Below are positions 34,672 through 43,388 of a stretch of DNA of 64,000 nt, piece by piece (positions within the stretch are counted from its first letter, which is position 1; each line of letters begins with the position of its first letter). Source of the stretch: Actinokineospora diospyrosa (lineage in GTDB: Bacteria > Actinomycetota > Actinomycetes > Mycobacteriales > Pseudonocardiaceae); NCBI RefSeq assembly GCF_024171925.1, contig NZ_JAMTCO010000017.1, positions 124,001-188,000 of the forward strand, given 5' to 3'. Made by a program: the position numbers and the translations under genes. The notes beneath the pieces were generated by a model. The model worked only from the letters and a program-made list of their open reading frames with translations, had not been told where the DNA came from and did no database searches.

Positions 34672-34684
34672 TGATGTGTCATCA
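34672..34684. promoter_or_regulatory. Inverted repeat, candidate MarR operator
   Basis: TGATG-TGT-CATCA is a perfect 5-bp inverted repeat with a three-base centre in the divergent MarR/monooxygenase gap. It lies in the AT-richest stretch, where a promoter is expected. Confidence 0.6.
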
Positions 34685-34704
34685 TAAGGTGAATGGAGGC
34701 CCGC

Positions 34705-35733
34705 ATGGAACTCGGCATCTACAGCTTCGCCGACCGCCACCCAGACCCGGTCACCGGCGCGCAGGTCACGGTGGCCGAGGCGCTGGCGAACACGCTGGAG
34801 CGCATCAAGCTCGCCGACGAGCTCGGCCTGTCCTTCTACGGGCTCGGTGAGCACCACCTCGACAGCTACGCCATCTCCAACCCGGGCACGGTCCTGGCCG
34901 CGGCGGCGGCGATCACCGAGCGGATCACGCTCAGCAGCGCGGTGACCGTGCTCAGCACCGAGGACCCGGTCCGGCTCTACCAGCAGTTCACCACCCTCGA
35001 CCAGCTCAGCCGGGGTCGTGCCGAGCTGCTCGCGGGCCGGGGGTCGTTCACCGAGTCGTTCCCCCTCTTCGGCGCGGACCTCGGCGACTACGACGACCTG
35101 TTCGACGAGAAGTTGGCGCTGCTGCTGCACCTGGACCGCGAGGACCCGATCACCTGGTCGGGCCGGTTCCGCCCGCCGCTGGAGGACGCGCGCGTCCTGC
35201 CGCGGCCCTACGGCGAGCACCTGCGCATCTCGGTCGGCACGGGCGGGAACCCGCAGTCGTCCGTCCGAGCGGGACTGTTGGGCCTACCGGTGGTGTACGC
35301 GGTCATCGGCGGGCAGCCGGAGAGGTTCGCCCCGCTCGTAGACCTCTACCGGCGGGCAGGTGAGAGCGGCGGCCAGACCGGGTTGCACGTGACCATGGGC
35401 GCTATCGGCTTCATCTCGCGGAAGTCGCAGGAAGCCAAAGACACGTTCTACCCGTACTGGTTGGAAACCATGAAGTACGGCGCCCGGGCCCGCGGCTGGT
35501 CTGTGCCATCGCGCGCCGATTACGACAATTACACCCACAACGCCCAGGCGCTCTTCGCGGGGAGCCCGGACGAGATCGCCGACCGCATGATCACCGTGGG
35601 CAAGCTCGTTGGGGCCGATCGCTATGCGATGCAGATGGACTGGGCGGGTGTGCCGCACAAGGAGGTCATGAACGCCATCGAACTGCTGGGCACCGAGGTG
35701 CTGCCGCAGGTCCGCAAGGAGTTCGGCGAGTAG
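34705..35733 (+). CDS. LLM-class flavin-dependent monooxygenase
   Basis: 342 residues of the bacterial luciferase-like TIM-barrel family: MELGIYSFADRHPD, FYGLGEHHLDSYAISNPG, ERITLSSAVTVLSTEDPVR, ISVGTGG. Members use FMN or F420 to oxidise varied substrates, often aldehydes, alkanes or aromatics; the substrate here is unknown. ATG 34705 has GGAGG five bases upstream, better than the ATG four codons earlier. Divergent from a MarR repressor and directly abutting a convergent alcohol dehydrogenase. Confidence 0.9.
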   Translation: MELGIYSFADRHPDPVTGAQVTVAEALANTLERIKLADELGLSFYGLGEHHLDSYAISNPGTVLAAAAAITERITLSSAVTVLSTEDPVRLYQQFTTLDQLSRGRAELLAGRGSFTESFPLFGADLGDYDDLFDEKLALLLHLDREDPITWSGRFRPPLEDARVLPRPYGEHLRISVGTGGNPQSSVRAGLLGLPVVYAVIGGQPERFAPLVDLYRRAGESGGQTGLHVTMGAIGFISRKSQEAKDTFYPYWLETMKYGARARGWSVPSRADYDNYTHNAQALFAGSPDEIADRMITVGKLVGADRYAMQMDWAGVPHKEVMNAIELLGTEVLPQVRKEFGE

Positions 35734-36762
35734 TCACGGCTCGATCATGGTGACGCCGTTGCCGGGGGTGTTGCCCATGGCCGTTAGCGCTGACGGCGCT
35801 TTCTCCAGTGGGATGGTGCGGGTGATGAGCAGGTCGGGGCGGAGGATTCCCGTCGACACCATGGACATCATCTCCGGGTAGGCGTGGGCAGGCATACCGT
35901 GGCTGCCCAGCATCTCCAACTCGTAGGCGATCACCCGCGCCATCGGCACCGGCGGGTCCTTGGGTAGCAGCCCCACCTGCACGTGCCGTCCACGGCGGCG
36001 TAGACAGGTGATCGAGGCCGCGCACGTGGCGGGGCTACCCAGCGCGTCTAGCGACAAGTGCGCCCCGCCGCGGGTGGCCTCGATGATCGCGGCCGGGATG
36101 TCCACCGTCGTCACCGGGTTGAGGCACGTCACCGCGCCAAGGGACGCGGCCATCTCCAGCGCGGCGAACGAGATGTCGACCGCGAGGACCCTGGCCCCCG
36201 CGGCGACCGCCACAGCGACCGCGGAGAGCCCGACCCCGCCGCAGCCGTGCACGGCGACCCACTCCCCCGGCGCCACCCGGCCCTGCGCGATCACCGCGCG
36301 GAACGCCGTCGCCACCCGGCAGCCCAGGCCAGCCGCGGTCGCGAACGGCATGTCGTCGGCCAGGCCGATCAGGTTGACCTCGGCGTCCTCGACGGCCACG
36401 TACTCGGCGAACGATCCCCAGTGGGTGAACCCGGGCTGGGTCTGCCGCTCGCACACCTGCTGGTCACCGGCGGCGCAGGACGGGCAGCGGCCGCACGCGC
36501 AGACGAACGGCACGGTGACCCGGTCGCCCTCCCGCCACCGGGTGACGTCCGCACCGACCGCCGCGACGGTGCCCGCCAGCTCGTGGCCGGGCACGTGCGG
36601 CAGCCGGATGTCCGGGTCGTGCCCGATCCAGCCGTGCCAGTCGCTGCGGCACAGGCCGGTCGCGGCGACGCTGATGACCACCCCGCGCGGGGACGGGGTG
36701 GGGTCGGGAACCGTCTCGACCCAGGGGTCCTCGCCGAACTGCTCGAACACCACGGCACGCAC
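35734..36762 (-). CDS. Zinc-dependent medium-chain alcohol dehydrogenase
   Basis: 342 residues of the MDR family. Catalytic-zinc ligands lie in [10 protein letters not shown] and GHELAG. The structural-zinc loop has four cysteines (CACGRCPSC, then C after GDQQV), and the nucleotide-binding turn is [12 protein letters not shown] 36762 with GGGAG upstream starts at the family N-terminus ([13 protein letters not shown]); the longer open frame is not conserved in type. It oxidises or reduces an alcohol/aldehyde with NAD(P); the substrate is unknown. Its stop abuts the stop of the convergent monooxygenase. Confidence 0.93.
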   Translation of the reverse strand: MRAVVFEQFGEDPWVETVPDPTPSPRGVVISVAATGLCRSDWHGWIGHDPDIRLPHVPGHELAGTVAAVGADVTRWREGDRVTVPFVCACGRCPSCAAGDQQVCERQTQPGFTHWGSFAEYVAVEDAEVNLIGLADDMPFATAAGLGCRVATAFRAVIAQGRVAPGEWVAVHGCGGVGLSAVAVAVAAGARVLAVDISFAALEMAASLGAVTCLNPVTTVDIPAAIIEATRGGAHLSLDALGSPATCAASITCLRRRGRHVQVGLLPKDPPVPMARVIAYELEMLGSHGMPAHAYPEMMSMVSTGILRPDLLITRTIPLEKAPSALTAMGNTPGNGVTMIEP

Positions 36763-36914
36763 CGACCGTCTCCCTCCCACGCGCGGACCCGTCCAGCATT
36801 CGGGGACGGGCCACGCATGGTCAAGGGTCGCAAGCCAAAGGTCGGAAGCGGCGGTAGGGCAAGAGTCGGCAGACCACACCCGATAAGCGAGCCTGAGTCA
36901 GTACTACCGATGGC

Positions 36915-37904
36915 TCAACGAGGAGGCAGGACTGCCTCGATGGTGTCCGCAATACGCGCATGACCCGCCGCATTGGGGTGGATCAACGCCCAACCGCCGG
37001 AGCGGTCGACGATCCCCTCCACCCAGTTGGCCCCATCAGGCCTACACACGTCGTGTCCCAGCGTGGCGGTGTAAGTGTCGACATAGATCGCGTTGTGCAT
37101 CGCGGCCTGCTGGGCGATCACCTGGTTGAGCCGCTCCAGCACATCCGAGCGCAGCCACCGCAGGTCTGGGTACGTGGCGGTGGCGAAGTTGCGCAGTGCC
37201 CGCGGGGAGTCGCCGTAGACACAGGTGTTGACGTCCTCGGGGATGATCGACGGGTAGCCGACGACGACCACGGAGACGTTGGGCGCCTGCGCGCGGATCA
37301 TCTCTATAAGGTCGCCGTACTCCTGGCTGACGATGGTGAGCCGTTCGGTGACGGTAGGTACGCCGTCACCACCAGAGGTGAAGTAGTCACTGCAAGGGTG
37401 GTCAAGGTCCTTATCCGCGTAGCTGCCCAATTGCAAACACGCGTAGACCAACTCCAGGAACCCGAAGGTGTTACCACCGACGCCTATAGTCACCAGGTTC
37501 GCGCTCTCGGTGATGGCATCGATCTGCGGTGGCACTACCGGGAACGGGTAATCCGGGTCGAACACATCGAAGAAGGGCAAGTTGTAGCCGGTGGGTTCTT
37601 GCGGCTGGTTGTAGAGGTTCGCGATGGTCGCGCCCGCGCAGGTCACATTGGTCAGGTCGAACACCGCTGACAGCCGTTCGCGCAACAACTCCGGGTAAGA
37701 ACCCGCCGTCCGACCACAGCCGTCGCGACCGCCGGACACGGCGAGCTCGACCCCGGCGGCGGGGATCGCACCGGCGGCATAAGAATCCCCCAGCGCCACC
37801 CACTGGTACGGCGCGGCGGGAGCGGCGTGGGCGGGCAACGCGGGCACGGTCGCGGCCAAGGTCACGGCGAGCGCGGTGGCGAGTCTGACGTGGGCACGCG
37901 TCAT
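36915..37904 (-). CDS. Secreted SGNH/GDSL hydrolase (lipase/esterase)
   Basis: 329 residues with a signal peptide (MTRAHVRLATALAVTLAATV..., cleavage near AHA-AP around residue 27). The catalytic blocks are GDSYAAG (Ser), GVGGNTFG (block III) and HPNAAGH (His). Several cysteines in the mature part are likely disulfide-bonded, as in the Streptomyces SGNH lipase. ATG 37904 has GAGGAG eight bases upstream. Probably an extracellular lipase or esterase; the exact substrate is open. Confidence 0.93.
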   Translation of the reverse strand: MTRAHVRLATALAVTLAATVPALPAHAAPAAPYQWVALGDSYAAGAIPAAGVELAVSGGRDGCGRTAGSYPELLRERLSAVFDLTNVTCAGATIANLYNQPQEPTGYNLPFFDVFDPDYPFPVVPPQIDAITESANLVTIGVGGNTFGFLELVYACLQLGSYADKDLDHPCSDYFTSGGDGVPTVTERLTIVSQEYGDLIEMIRAQAPNVSVVVVGYPSIIPEDVNTCVYGDSPRALRNFATATYPDLRWLRSDVLERLNQVIAQQAAMHNAIYVDTYTATLGHDVCRPDGANWVEGIVDRSGGWALIHPNAAGHARIADTIEAVLPPR

Positions 37905-38184
37905 CGGATCTGCTCCTCGGGGCGACGGCGCCGCGCGGATCGGCGCGGCATCCCGAGTCGTACCGTCCACAGAGGGCGGACGCCAGCAGCCTCACCCACC
38001 CTGGTGACGGCGACCCTACCGTGGGGCAGCCTGGGCATAAGCCGCCCCACGGCCGTGCCTTGCTCCCAAGACCCGCCCACGGGAACCGGCCGGGCGAGCG
38101 CGGTCAGGTGGGCGATCGCGGGTCACGCTAGAAGAAACACCACCGGCACAGGTACCCCCGAATGGCGCAAGAGAGCCAGATCCC
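37905..38184. other. Intergenic stretch without a recognised gene
   Basis: Between the SGNH-hydrolase start and the terminator of the GlxA-like gene. It should hold the SGNH promoter and 5' leader. I see no convincing ORF, RNA or operator in it. Confidence 0.5.
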
Positions 38185-38217
38185 GCCCCGGCTCCCCGGA
38201 TTCCGGGGAGCCGGGGC
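38185..38217 (-). terminator. Long perfect hairpin downstream of the GlxA-like regulator
   Basis: A 15-bp perfect stem (38185-38199 with 38203-38217, GCCCCGGCTCCCCGG and its complement) closes a three-base loop ATT. It lies 17 bases after the regulator stop. There is no U-tract, as is common for actinobacterial terminators. Confidence 0.8.
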
Positions 38218-38233
38218 ACACCCCCAGCGCGGA

Positions 38234-39211
38234 TCAGCCCTCCACAGTGGACGCGAAACGGCGGCGGTATTCCGCCGGTCCCACCGCGAGCGCGCGCAGG
38301 AACGCGCGGCGCATCGCCTCCGGCGTGCCGTACCCGCAGGCGCGCGCCACCCGCGAGACGCTGTCGTCGGTGTCCTCCAGCCGCAGCCGCGCCGCCTCGA
38401 GCCGGACCTGGTCGACGTAGCGGCCGGGCGCCACCCCCACCTCCTGGGTGAACGCGCGGGTGAAGTGCCGCGGCGAGAGCCCGGCGTGCTTGGCCAGCGC
38501 GGTCACCGACAGGTCCGCCTCGGGGTGCTCGGCGATCCAGCGCTGCACGTCGCGCAACGGTTCGCGGTGCGCCAGTTGCGCCGACATCTGCGCGCTGAAC
38601 TGGGCCTGGTTGCCCGGGCGGCGCAGGAACACCACCAGGTGCCTGGCGACGGTGAGCGCCACGTCGCGGCCGAGGTCGTCCTCCACCAGCGCCAGCGCGA
38701 GGTCGATGCCCGCGCTCACCCCGGCCGAGGTGGCGATGTTGCCGTCGCGCACGAAGATCGGCTCGGCGACCACGGTGATGTCCGGGTGCAGGTCGGCCAA
38801 CTCGGCGCAGTACGCCCAGTGCGTGGTGGCCCGGCGCCCGGCGAGGAACCCGGCCTCGGCCAGCACGAACGCCCCGGTGCACACCGACACCAGCCGCCCG
38901 GCGCGCGGACCGGCGCCGCGCAGCCACGACACCAGCGACAGGTCGAGCTCACCCGGTACGCAGCCACCTGGCGCGACCAGGGTGTCCGGCGCGGGCGCGC
39001 CGTCGAGGTCGATGTCGGGGACCAGCCGCAGCCGCGCGGAGGTCCGCACGGCGACCGCACCGAGGCTGCCGGTGGTGATCGCGTAGGCGGGCGCCCCGCC
39101 GCGCTCGGTGAGGACGTCGTTGGCCGAGGCGAACACCTCGACCGGCCCGACCACGTCGAGCCCCTTGACGCCGTCGTAGAGCATCAGCTGGACGTTGTGC
39201 ACACCACCCAT
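38234..39211 (-). CDS. GlxA-like regulator (DJ-1/PfpI domain plus AraC HTH)
   Basis: 325 residues. The N-terminal DJ-1/PfpI-like domain (about 5-190) has the nucleophile-elbow-like SVCTGAFVLAEAG. The C-terminal AraC helix-turn-helix region (about 215-320) has the recognisable LSPRHFTRAFTQEVG and VARACGYGTPEAMRRAF. Such proteins activate catabolic genes in response to a small molecule. No obvious target is adjacent. The start is not well supported by a ribosome-binding site; ATG 39211 is used. Confidence 0.9.
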   Translation of the reverse strand: MGGVHNVQLMLYDGVKGLDVVGPVEVFASANDVLTERGGAPAYAITTGSLGAVAVRTSARLRLVPDIDLDGAPAPDTLVAPGGCVPGELDLSLVSWLRGAGPRAGRLVSVCTGAFVLAEAGFLAGRRATTHWAYCAELADLHPDITVVAEPIFVRDGNIATSAGVSAGIDLALALVEDDLGRDVALTVARHLVVFLRRPGNQAQFSAQMSAQLAHREPLRDVQRWIAEHPEADLSVTALAKHAGLSPRHFTRAFTQEVGVAPGRYVDQVRLEAARLRLEDTDDSVSRVARACGYGTPEAMRRAFLRALAVGPAEYRRRFASTVEG

Positions 39212-39270
39212 GTTGTTCGGTGCGCGGCGAAGGCGTCAACGACGCGTACCCCACCTTTCGCGCCACGGGC

Positions 39271-39825
39271 TCACCACACCCACTTGCGCATCCACAGTGG
39301 ACGGTCGCGGCCCTGGCCGACCTGGCGCAGCTCGGTGGGGTCGAACAGCACCGGTTCCGGCTCGGCGTGCACCAGCAACACCTCGTGGTAGACCTCGCGG
39401 TCGGACAGGATCCACCCGGCCGGGCAGCCCGCCGCGCGCCACCTGGCCCGCCACAGCGCGGTCTCCTCCACCGCGGCCCGCTCGACCAGCTGGACCCGCT
39501 CCACGCGCAGCCCGCGCGCGGTGAGCACCATCCCGGCGACGCAGGCGAGCACCCCGCAGTCCAGGTGCGCCGCGCCGGGCACGTCGCACCAGGCGAACGG
39601 CCACCGGCTGGGACCCCAGCGGAAGTAGCGGAACAGCCAACCGAGGCCGAAGGTCGTGGTGTCCCACTCGCGGGCGGGGGTCGCCTCGGCGCGGTCGTGC
39701 GCCAGCAGCCAGGACCGGGTGTCGGCGCACGCGACGCAGTCCGGGTGCTCGACCAGCGCGGACGGCGGCTGGTCGGGCACCTTCGCGGGCAGCGCGGGGA
39801 CGGCCGACTGGGCGGGGGGTGTCAT
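39271..39825 (-). CDS. Small transglutaminase-like protein of the radical SAM operon
   Basis: 184 residues, not recognised as a named family. The part HLDCGVLACVAG, then YHEVLLVHA, then PVLFDPTE has the order Cys - His - Asp seen in transglutaminase-like and arylamine N-acetyltransferase folds (Cys on a helix, H-x-x-V, D-P-T). An N-terminal CVAC pair could bind metal. The first possible start, GTG, directly follows the stop of the ATP-grasp/decarboxylase gene; the next codon, ATG 39825, has GGAG eight bases upstream. The context suggests it transfers or hydrolyses an amide or acyl group in the operon's pathway. Function is inference. Confidence 0.75.
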   Translation of the reverse strand: MTPPAQSAVPALPAKVPDQPPSALVEHPDCVACADTRSWLLAHDRAEATPAREWDTTTFGLGWLFRYFRWGPSRWPFAWCDVPGAAHLDCGVLACVAGMVLTARGLRVERVQLVERAAVEETALWRARWRAAGCPAGWILSDREVYHEVLLVHAEPEPVLFDPTELRQVGQGRDRPLWMRKWVW

Positions 39826-39828
39826 CAC

Positions 39829-42069
39829 TCAGACTCCGAACCGGTAGCTCATGCTGGCGTCGTAGGCGCCCGCGTCGAGGAACAGCAGGTGGTCGCCCGC
39901 GGCGATGCCGTCGGGCAGGGTGAGCCCGGCGCGCGGGCGGTCGTGCTCCATGCACAGCCGACCGAGCACGGACTCGTCCCCGGCGGGCAGCTTGCGCCAC
40001 CGGGCACCCGGGGCCCGCCACAGCACGGGGTGCGGGTGCGAGGCCCAGTCGGGCAGTTCGGCGATCGAGGCGTCGACGACCGCGGCCCGCCCGAGCGGCC
40101 CGTCGCGCACGTCGAGCACGGTGGTGAACACCGCCATCGCCGGTTCCACCAGGTACTTGCCCGGCTCGAACAGCACCTGGTCGAGCGAGCCGAGCTCGCG
40201 CACCGCGACCCGGCTCGCCCTGGTCAGCTGGCTGCCGAGCTCCTCGCGGGCGAGCCAGGGCGGCCACCCGCCGCCGAGGTCGACGCAGCGGGCGCGGCTG
40301 TTGACGCGGGTCAGCAGGTCGGCGGCGACGGTGACCGCCGAGGTGAACTCGCGCAGCCAGGCGCGCAGCCCGATCTGGCTGGCGGCGTGGTGGAACTGCA
40401 GCCCGACCCGGCCGAGCGGGGCGCGGCGCAGCGCGTCGGCGACCCGGCGGTAGGTGCGCGGGCAGGTGACGTCGATGCCGAAGCGGGAGGCGACGGTGGG
40501 CGGGGCGAGCCGCAGCCCGACCACGTCGGCGTACACCGCGCCGGTGGTGAGCAGGTCGACGGTGCGCTCGAGGTCGGTGACCGAGTCGCAGAACACCGCG
40601 CCGAACTTGACCGGGCCGCCGTCGAAGCGCCACCACTTCGCCGGGCCGCCGAGCACGACCCGGTCGCCGGGGAAGCCCGCCTCGGCGCAGCGGCGGGCCT
40701 CGGCCTGCGAGATCACCTCGACCAGCGCGCCGCGGCGCAGCACCGCGTCGAGCACCCGGGGGTCGGGGTTGGTCTTGACCGAGTAGGCGAAGCGGGTGGG
40801 CACCCCGGTGGCGTCCTCGACATCGCGGCAGACCGCGGTGAGCCGGTCCAGGCCGCGGTCGAGCACCCCGCCGAACAGGACCCGCGCGGGCGACTCGTAC
40901 GGGTCGACCACGAGCGCCGCGGCGATGTCGGCGGTGCGCACCGGGTCGACCGCGCTCGGGCGCGGCCGGGGGCGCGCCGGGGTGAGCCTGCGGGAGAGCA
41001 CCGGCATGCCGGAGGGGTGCTTGCCGACCGCGGCGGGTTCCGGCGCGACCGCGCGGTGGGTCGGCGCGAGCGCGCCGGTGGCGTGCGGGCCCGCCGGGAT
41101 CTCCTCGACGACGCGCACGAACCCGCTCGAGTGGGCCTTCTCCCGCTCGTGGCGGGGGATCCCGGTCGCGGCGGCGACGAGCCGGGCGGGCAGGTTGACC
41201 CCGGCGAGGGTGGCGCCGTGGATCCAGGCCGGGAACCGCGGGTTGACCTCCAGCAGGTACGGGACGCCGGTGTCGCTCTCGCGCACGAACTCGACCTCGC
41301 CGCCGCCAGTCCACCTGGTGACCCGGACCAGGTCGACCAGCCGGGCGCGGGTTGGCTGGTCGAGCCGGTCGACCGCGCCAGCCCAGGTCTTGCCCTCGCT
41401 GGTGACCATCGTCTTGCGCATCGCGCAAGCGCCGAGCAGTTCGCCGTCGAGCGCGGCGAACACCACCGACTCCTCGGTGCCCGCGACGTGGCGCTGCAGC
41501 AGGCTCTCCGCGCCCCAGGTGTCGCGCACCCGCTCGAGCGCGCCGGTCAACTCGGCGCGGTTGGTGACCGCGACCGCCTGGTAGCGCGGTCCCTTGACCC
41601 AGATCCGCCAGCCGTGCCGGGCGGCGAAGTCGGCGGCGTCCTCGATGCCCTCGGCGAAGCGGTGCTCGGGTACCGCGAGCCCGAGCAGCGACGCGGCGGT
41701 CTCGCCCGGCTTGGCAACGACGTCGAACGCGGCGGCTGGCGGCAGCAACAGCGCCGGGTGGCCGGGGGCGCGCTCGGTGAGCAACGCGGCCTCCAGGTCG
41801 AGGCCGGGCAGGAAGACCGCGCCAGCCGACTCCACGATGGACACCAGGCCCGCGCACAGCGCGCCGAGATCGGCGGTGTGCCAACCGGGGCGGATGTGCG
41901 TGCGGTCGAACTCCGGGGCGCTGAGCCCGGTGGAACGCGGCGAGTAGTCCAGCGCCTCGAGCCGCAGCCGGGGCCAGGCCAGCCGCAGCGACCGGGCCAG
42001 GCCGAGCCCGGGTGAGGGGTTGGGGCCCGAGTGCACGCCGGACAGCACGACGGTGGGGGTGGTCGACAC
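39829..42069 (-). CDS. ATP-grasp ligase / PLP-dependent decarboxylase fusion
   Basis: 746 residues. The N-terminal half (about 1-330) is ATP-grasp: RIWVKGPRYQAVAV, GACAMRKTM, GGGEVEFVRES and the metal/ATP motif LEVNPRFPAW. The C-terminal half (about 370-746) is a fold-type III decarboxylase of the DAP/ornithine/arginine group: FAYSVKTNPD with the PLP lysine, DLGGGWP (phosphate), EPGKYLVEP, the GRLCMEHD cysteine and GAYDASMSYRFG. All catalytic markers appear intact. GTG 42069 has AGGGGA upstream and lies 11 bases after the radical SAM stop. It could ligate an amino acid and decarboxylate it (or the reverse), giving an amine or amide. No described fusion comes to mind. Confidence 0.9.
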   Translation of the reverse strand: MSTTPTVVLSGVHSGPNPSPGLGLARSLRLAWPRLRLEALDYSPRSTGLSAPEFDRTHIRPGWHTADLGALCAGLVSIVESAGAVFLPGLDLEAALLTERAPGHPALLLPPAAAFDVVAKPGETAASLLGLAVPEHRFAEGIEDAADFAARHGWRIWVKGPRYQAVAVTNRAELTGALERVRDTWGAESLLQRHVAGTEESVVFAALDGELLGACAMRKTMVTSEGKTWAGAVDRLDQPTRARLVDLVRVTRWTGGGEVEFVRESDTGVPYLLEVNPRFPAWIHGATLAGVNLPARLVAAATGIPRHEREKAHSSGFVRVVEEIPAGPHATGALAPTHRAVAPEPAAVGKHPSGMPVLSRRLTPARPRPRPSAVDPVRTADIAAALVVDPYESPARVLFGGVLDRGLDRLTAVCRDVEDATGVPTRFAYSVKTNPDPRVLDAVLRRGALVEVISQAEARRCAEAGFPGDRVVLGGPAKWWRFDGGPVKFGAVFCDSVTDLERTVDLLTTGAVYADVVGLRLAPPTVASRFGIDVTCPRTYRRVADALRRAPLGRVGLQFHHAASQIGLRAWLREFTSAVTVAADLLTRVNSRARCVDLGGGWPPWLAREELGSQLTRASRVAVRELGSLDQVLFEPGKYLVEPAMAVFTTVLDVRDGPLGRAAVVDASIAELPDWASHPHPVLWRAPGARWRKLPAGDESVLGRLCMEHDRPRAGLTLPDGIAAGDHLLFLDAGAYDASMSYRFGV

Positions 42070-42080
42070 CGGTGTCCCCT

Positions 42081-43388
42081 TCAGTGCTCGGTGGCGAAGT
42101 AGGTGGCGAGGCGCTCGTCCTCGCGGTGGCGCAGTTGCGCCCACAGCGCCTCGTAATCGGCGGTGGGGATCGCGGAGTGGTTGTCGTTGTGGTCGGAGTA
42201 GTCCTGGAACGCCGTCGCCGACAGCTCCGCCGGGCTCATCCGGGCCCGCGCGCGGGTCCAGTGCGAGCGCTCGCCGAGCGGGGTGTGCGGCAGCGGGTAG
42301 TAGCGGAACGCGTCGAAGGCCAGCCGGGGCACCGAGTCGATCAGGTCCAGCGTGGCGCGGGCGTCGGCGGCGTCCTCGCCAGGCCAGCCGATGCCGATCG
42401 AGGCGCGCAGCGCGAACCCCAGGTCGAGCGCCCGGTTGAGCACGTCGGCGATCTCGCCGCGCAGCCGCCCCTTGGCCAGCAGCAGCCGGGTCCGCGCCGA
42501 CGCGGACTCGATCCCGACATAAAGGGCGCGGAACCCGGCGCGGTGCATGAGCGCGAGCAACTCGGGATAGCGGTCGAGATCGGACAACTGGACGTCGCAG
42601 CCGAAGCGGAATCCGCCGCCGTCGGCGATCGCGCGGGCGCAGAAGTCGCGAACCCGCCGTTGCCGGGCGTCGATGAAACAGTCGTCGACGAAGTAGAATC
42701 CGCGGGCGCCGGTGACCGCGTTCAGTTCCAGCAGGTCGTCGTGCAGTTTCCCGGCGGTGACGTAGCGGAACCGCGCGTTCGGGTAGTGCGCGTTGAGGTA
42801 GCAGAAGGTGCACCGCCTGGTGCAGCCGCGCGCGGAGGCGACGTGGATGCCGGGCACGGCCATGTTCGGCCAACTGCGCGCCGGGTGCACGTAGTCGGCC
42901 AGGCCCGACCACCAGGACGGCAGGCCGACCGCGTCCAGGGTGGGCGGCTCGGCGCCGTGCACCAGGCCGCCCGGGCGCGGGCGGCGCGCCAGCCAGGACA
43001 CCATCGCCTGCTCGCCGTCGCCGAGCACCAGGGTGTGCACGCCGGTCCAGATCAGCGCCCGCGGGTCGGGGAAGGTGCTGACCAGCGGCCCGCCCGCGAC
43101 CACGGGGACGTCCGGGGCGACCCGGGCGAGGTGGTCGACCACGGCCCGGAAGCGGCGCGCCGCGACGCCCTGCTTGGCGGTCACCCCGACCACGGTGGGG
43201 CGCACCGCGGCGAACTCGGCGTCCAGGCTCGCCGCCGGGTCGGCGCCGTTGAGGTCGAGCACCCGCGCGCCGTGCCCGGCCGCGCGCACCGCGTGCCCGA
43301 TGGTGATCGCGCCCCACGGCGGGAACGCGAGCGGATTGACCTCGTCGTAGATTCCCGGGTGCACCAGCAGCACCTGTTCTCGGGTCAC
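42081..43388 (-). CDS. B12-binding-type radical SAM protein
   Basis: 435 residues. The N-terminal part (about 1-150: EQVLLVHPGIYDEVNPLAFPPWG, ARVLDLNGADP, VVGVTAKQG, VVAGGPLVSTFPD) matches the Rossmann-like cobalamin-binding region of class B radical SAM enzymes, although the classic DxHxxG is not evident. The radical SAM core has the cluster motif C-TRR-C-TF-C near residue 190, followed by YVGIES and SIGIGWPGE. GTG 43388 is preceded by AAGGAG at five to six bases. First gene of a three-gene operon with the ATP-grasp/decarboxylase and the transglutaminase-like protein. The reaction is unknown; methylation or C-C bond chemistry are family possibilities. Confidence 0.88.
   Translation of the reverse strand: MTREQVLLVHPGIYDEVNPLAFPPWGAITIGHAVRAAGHGARVLDLNGADPAASLDAEFAAVRPTVVGVTAKQGVAARRFRAVVDHLARVAPDVPVVAGGPLVSTFPDPRALIWTGVHTLVLGDGEQAMVSWLARRPRPGGLVHGAEPPTLDAVGLPSWWSGLADYVHPARSWPNMAVPGIHVASARGCTRRCTFCYLNAHYPNARFRYVTAGKLHDDLLELNAVTGARGFYFVDDCFIDARQRRVRDFCARAIADGGGFRFGCDVQLSDLDRYPELLALMHRAGFRALYVGIESASARTRLLLAKGRLRGEIADVLNRALDLGFALRASIGIGWPGEDAADARATLDLIDSVPRLAFDAFRYYPLPHTPLGERSHWTRARARMSPAELSATAFQDYSDHNDNHSAIPTADYEALWAQLRHREDERLATYFATEH

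Noticed and set aside
39220-42015. 931-residue open frame on the plus strand
   Set aside because: It is antisense to the ATP-grasp/decarboxylase gene, is rich in Arg, Gly and Pro without domains, and arises from GC-biased codon positions.
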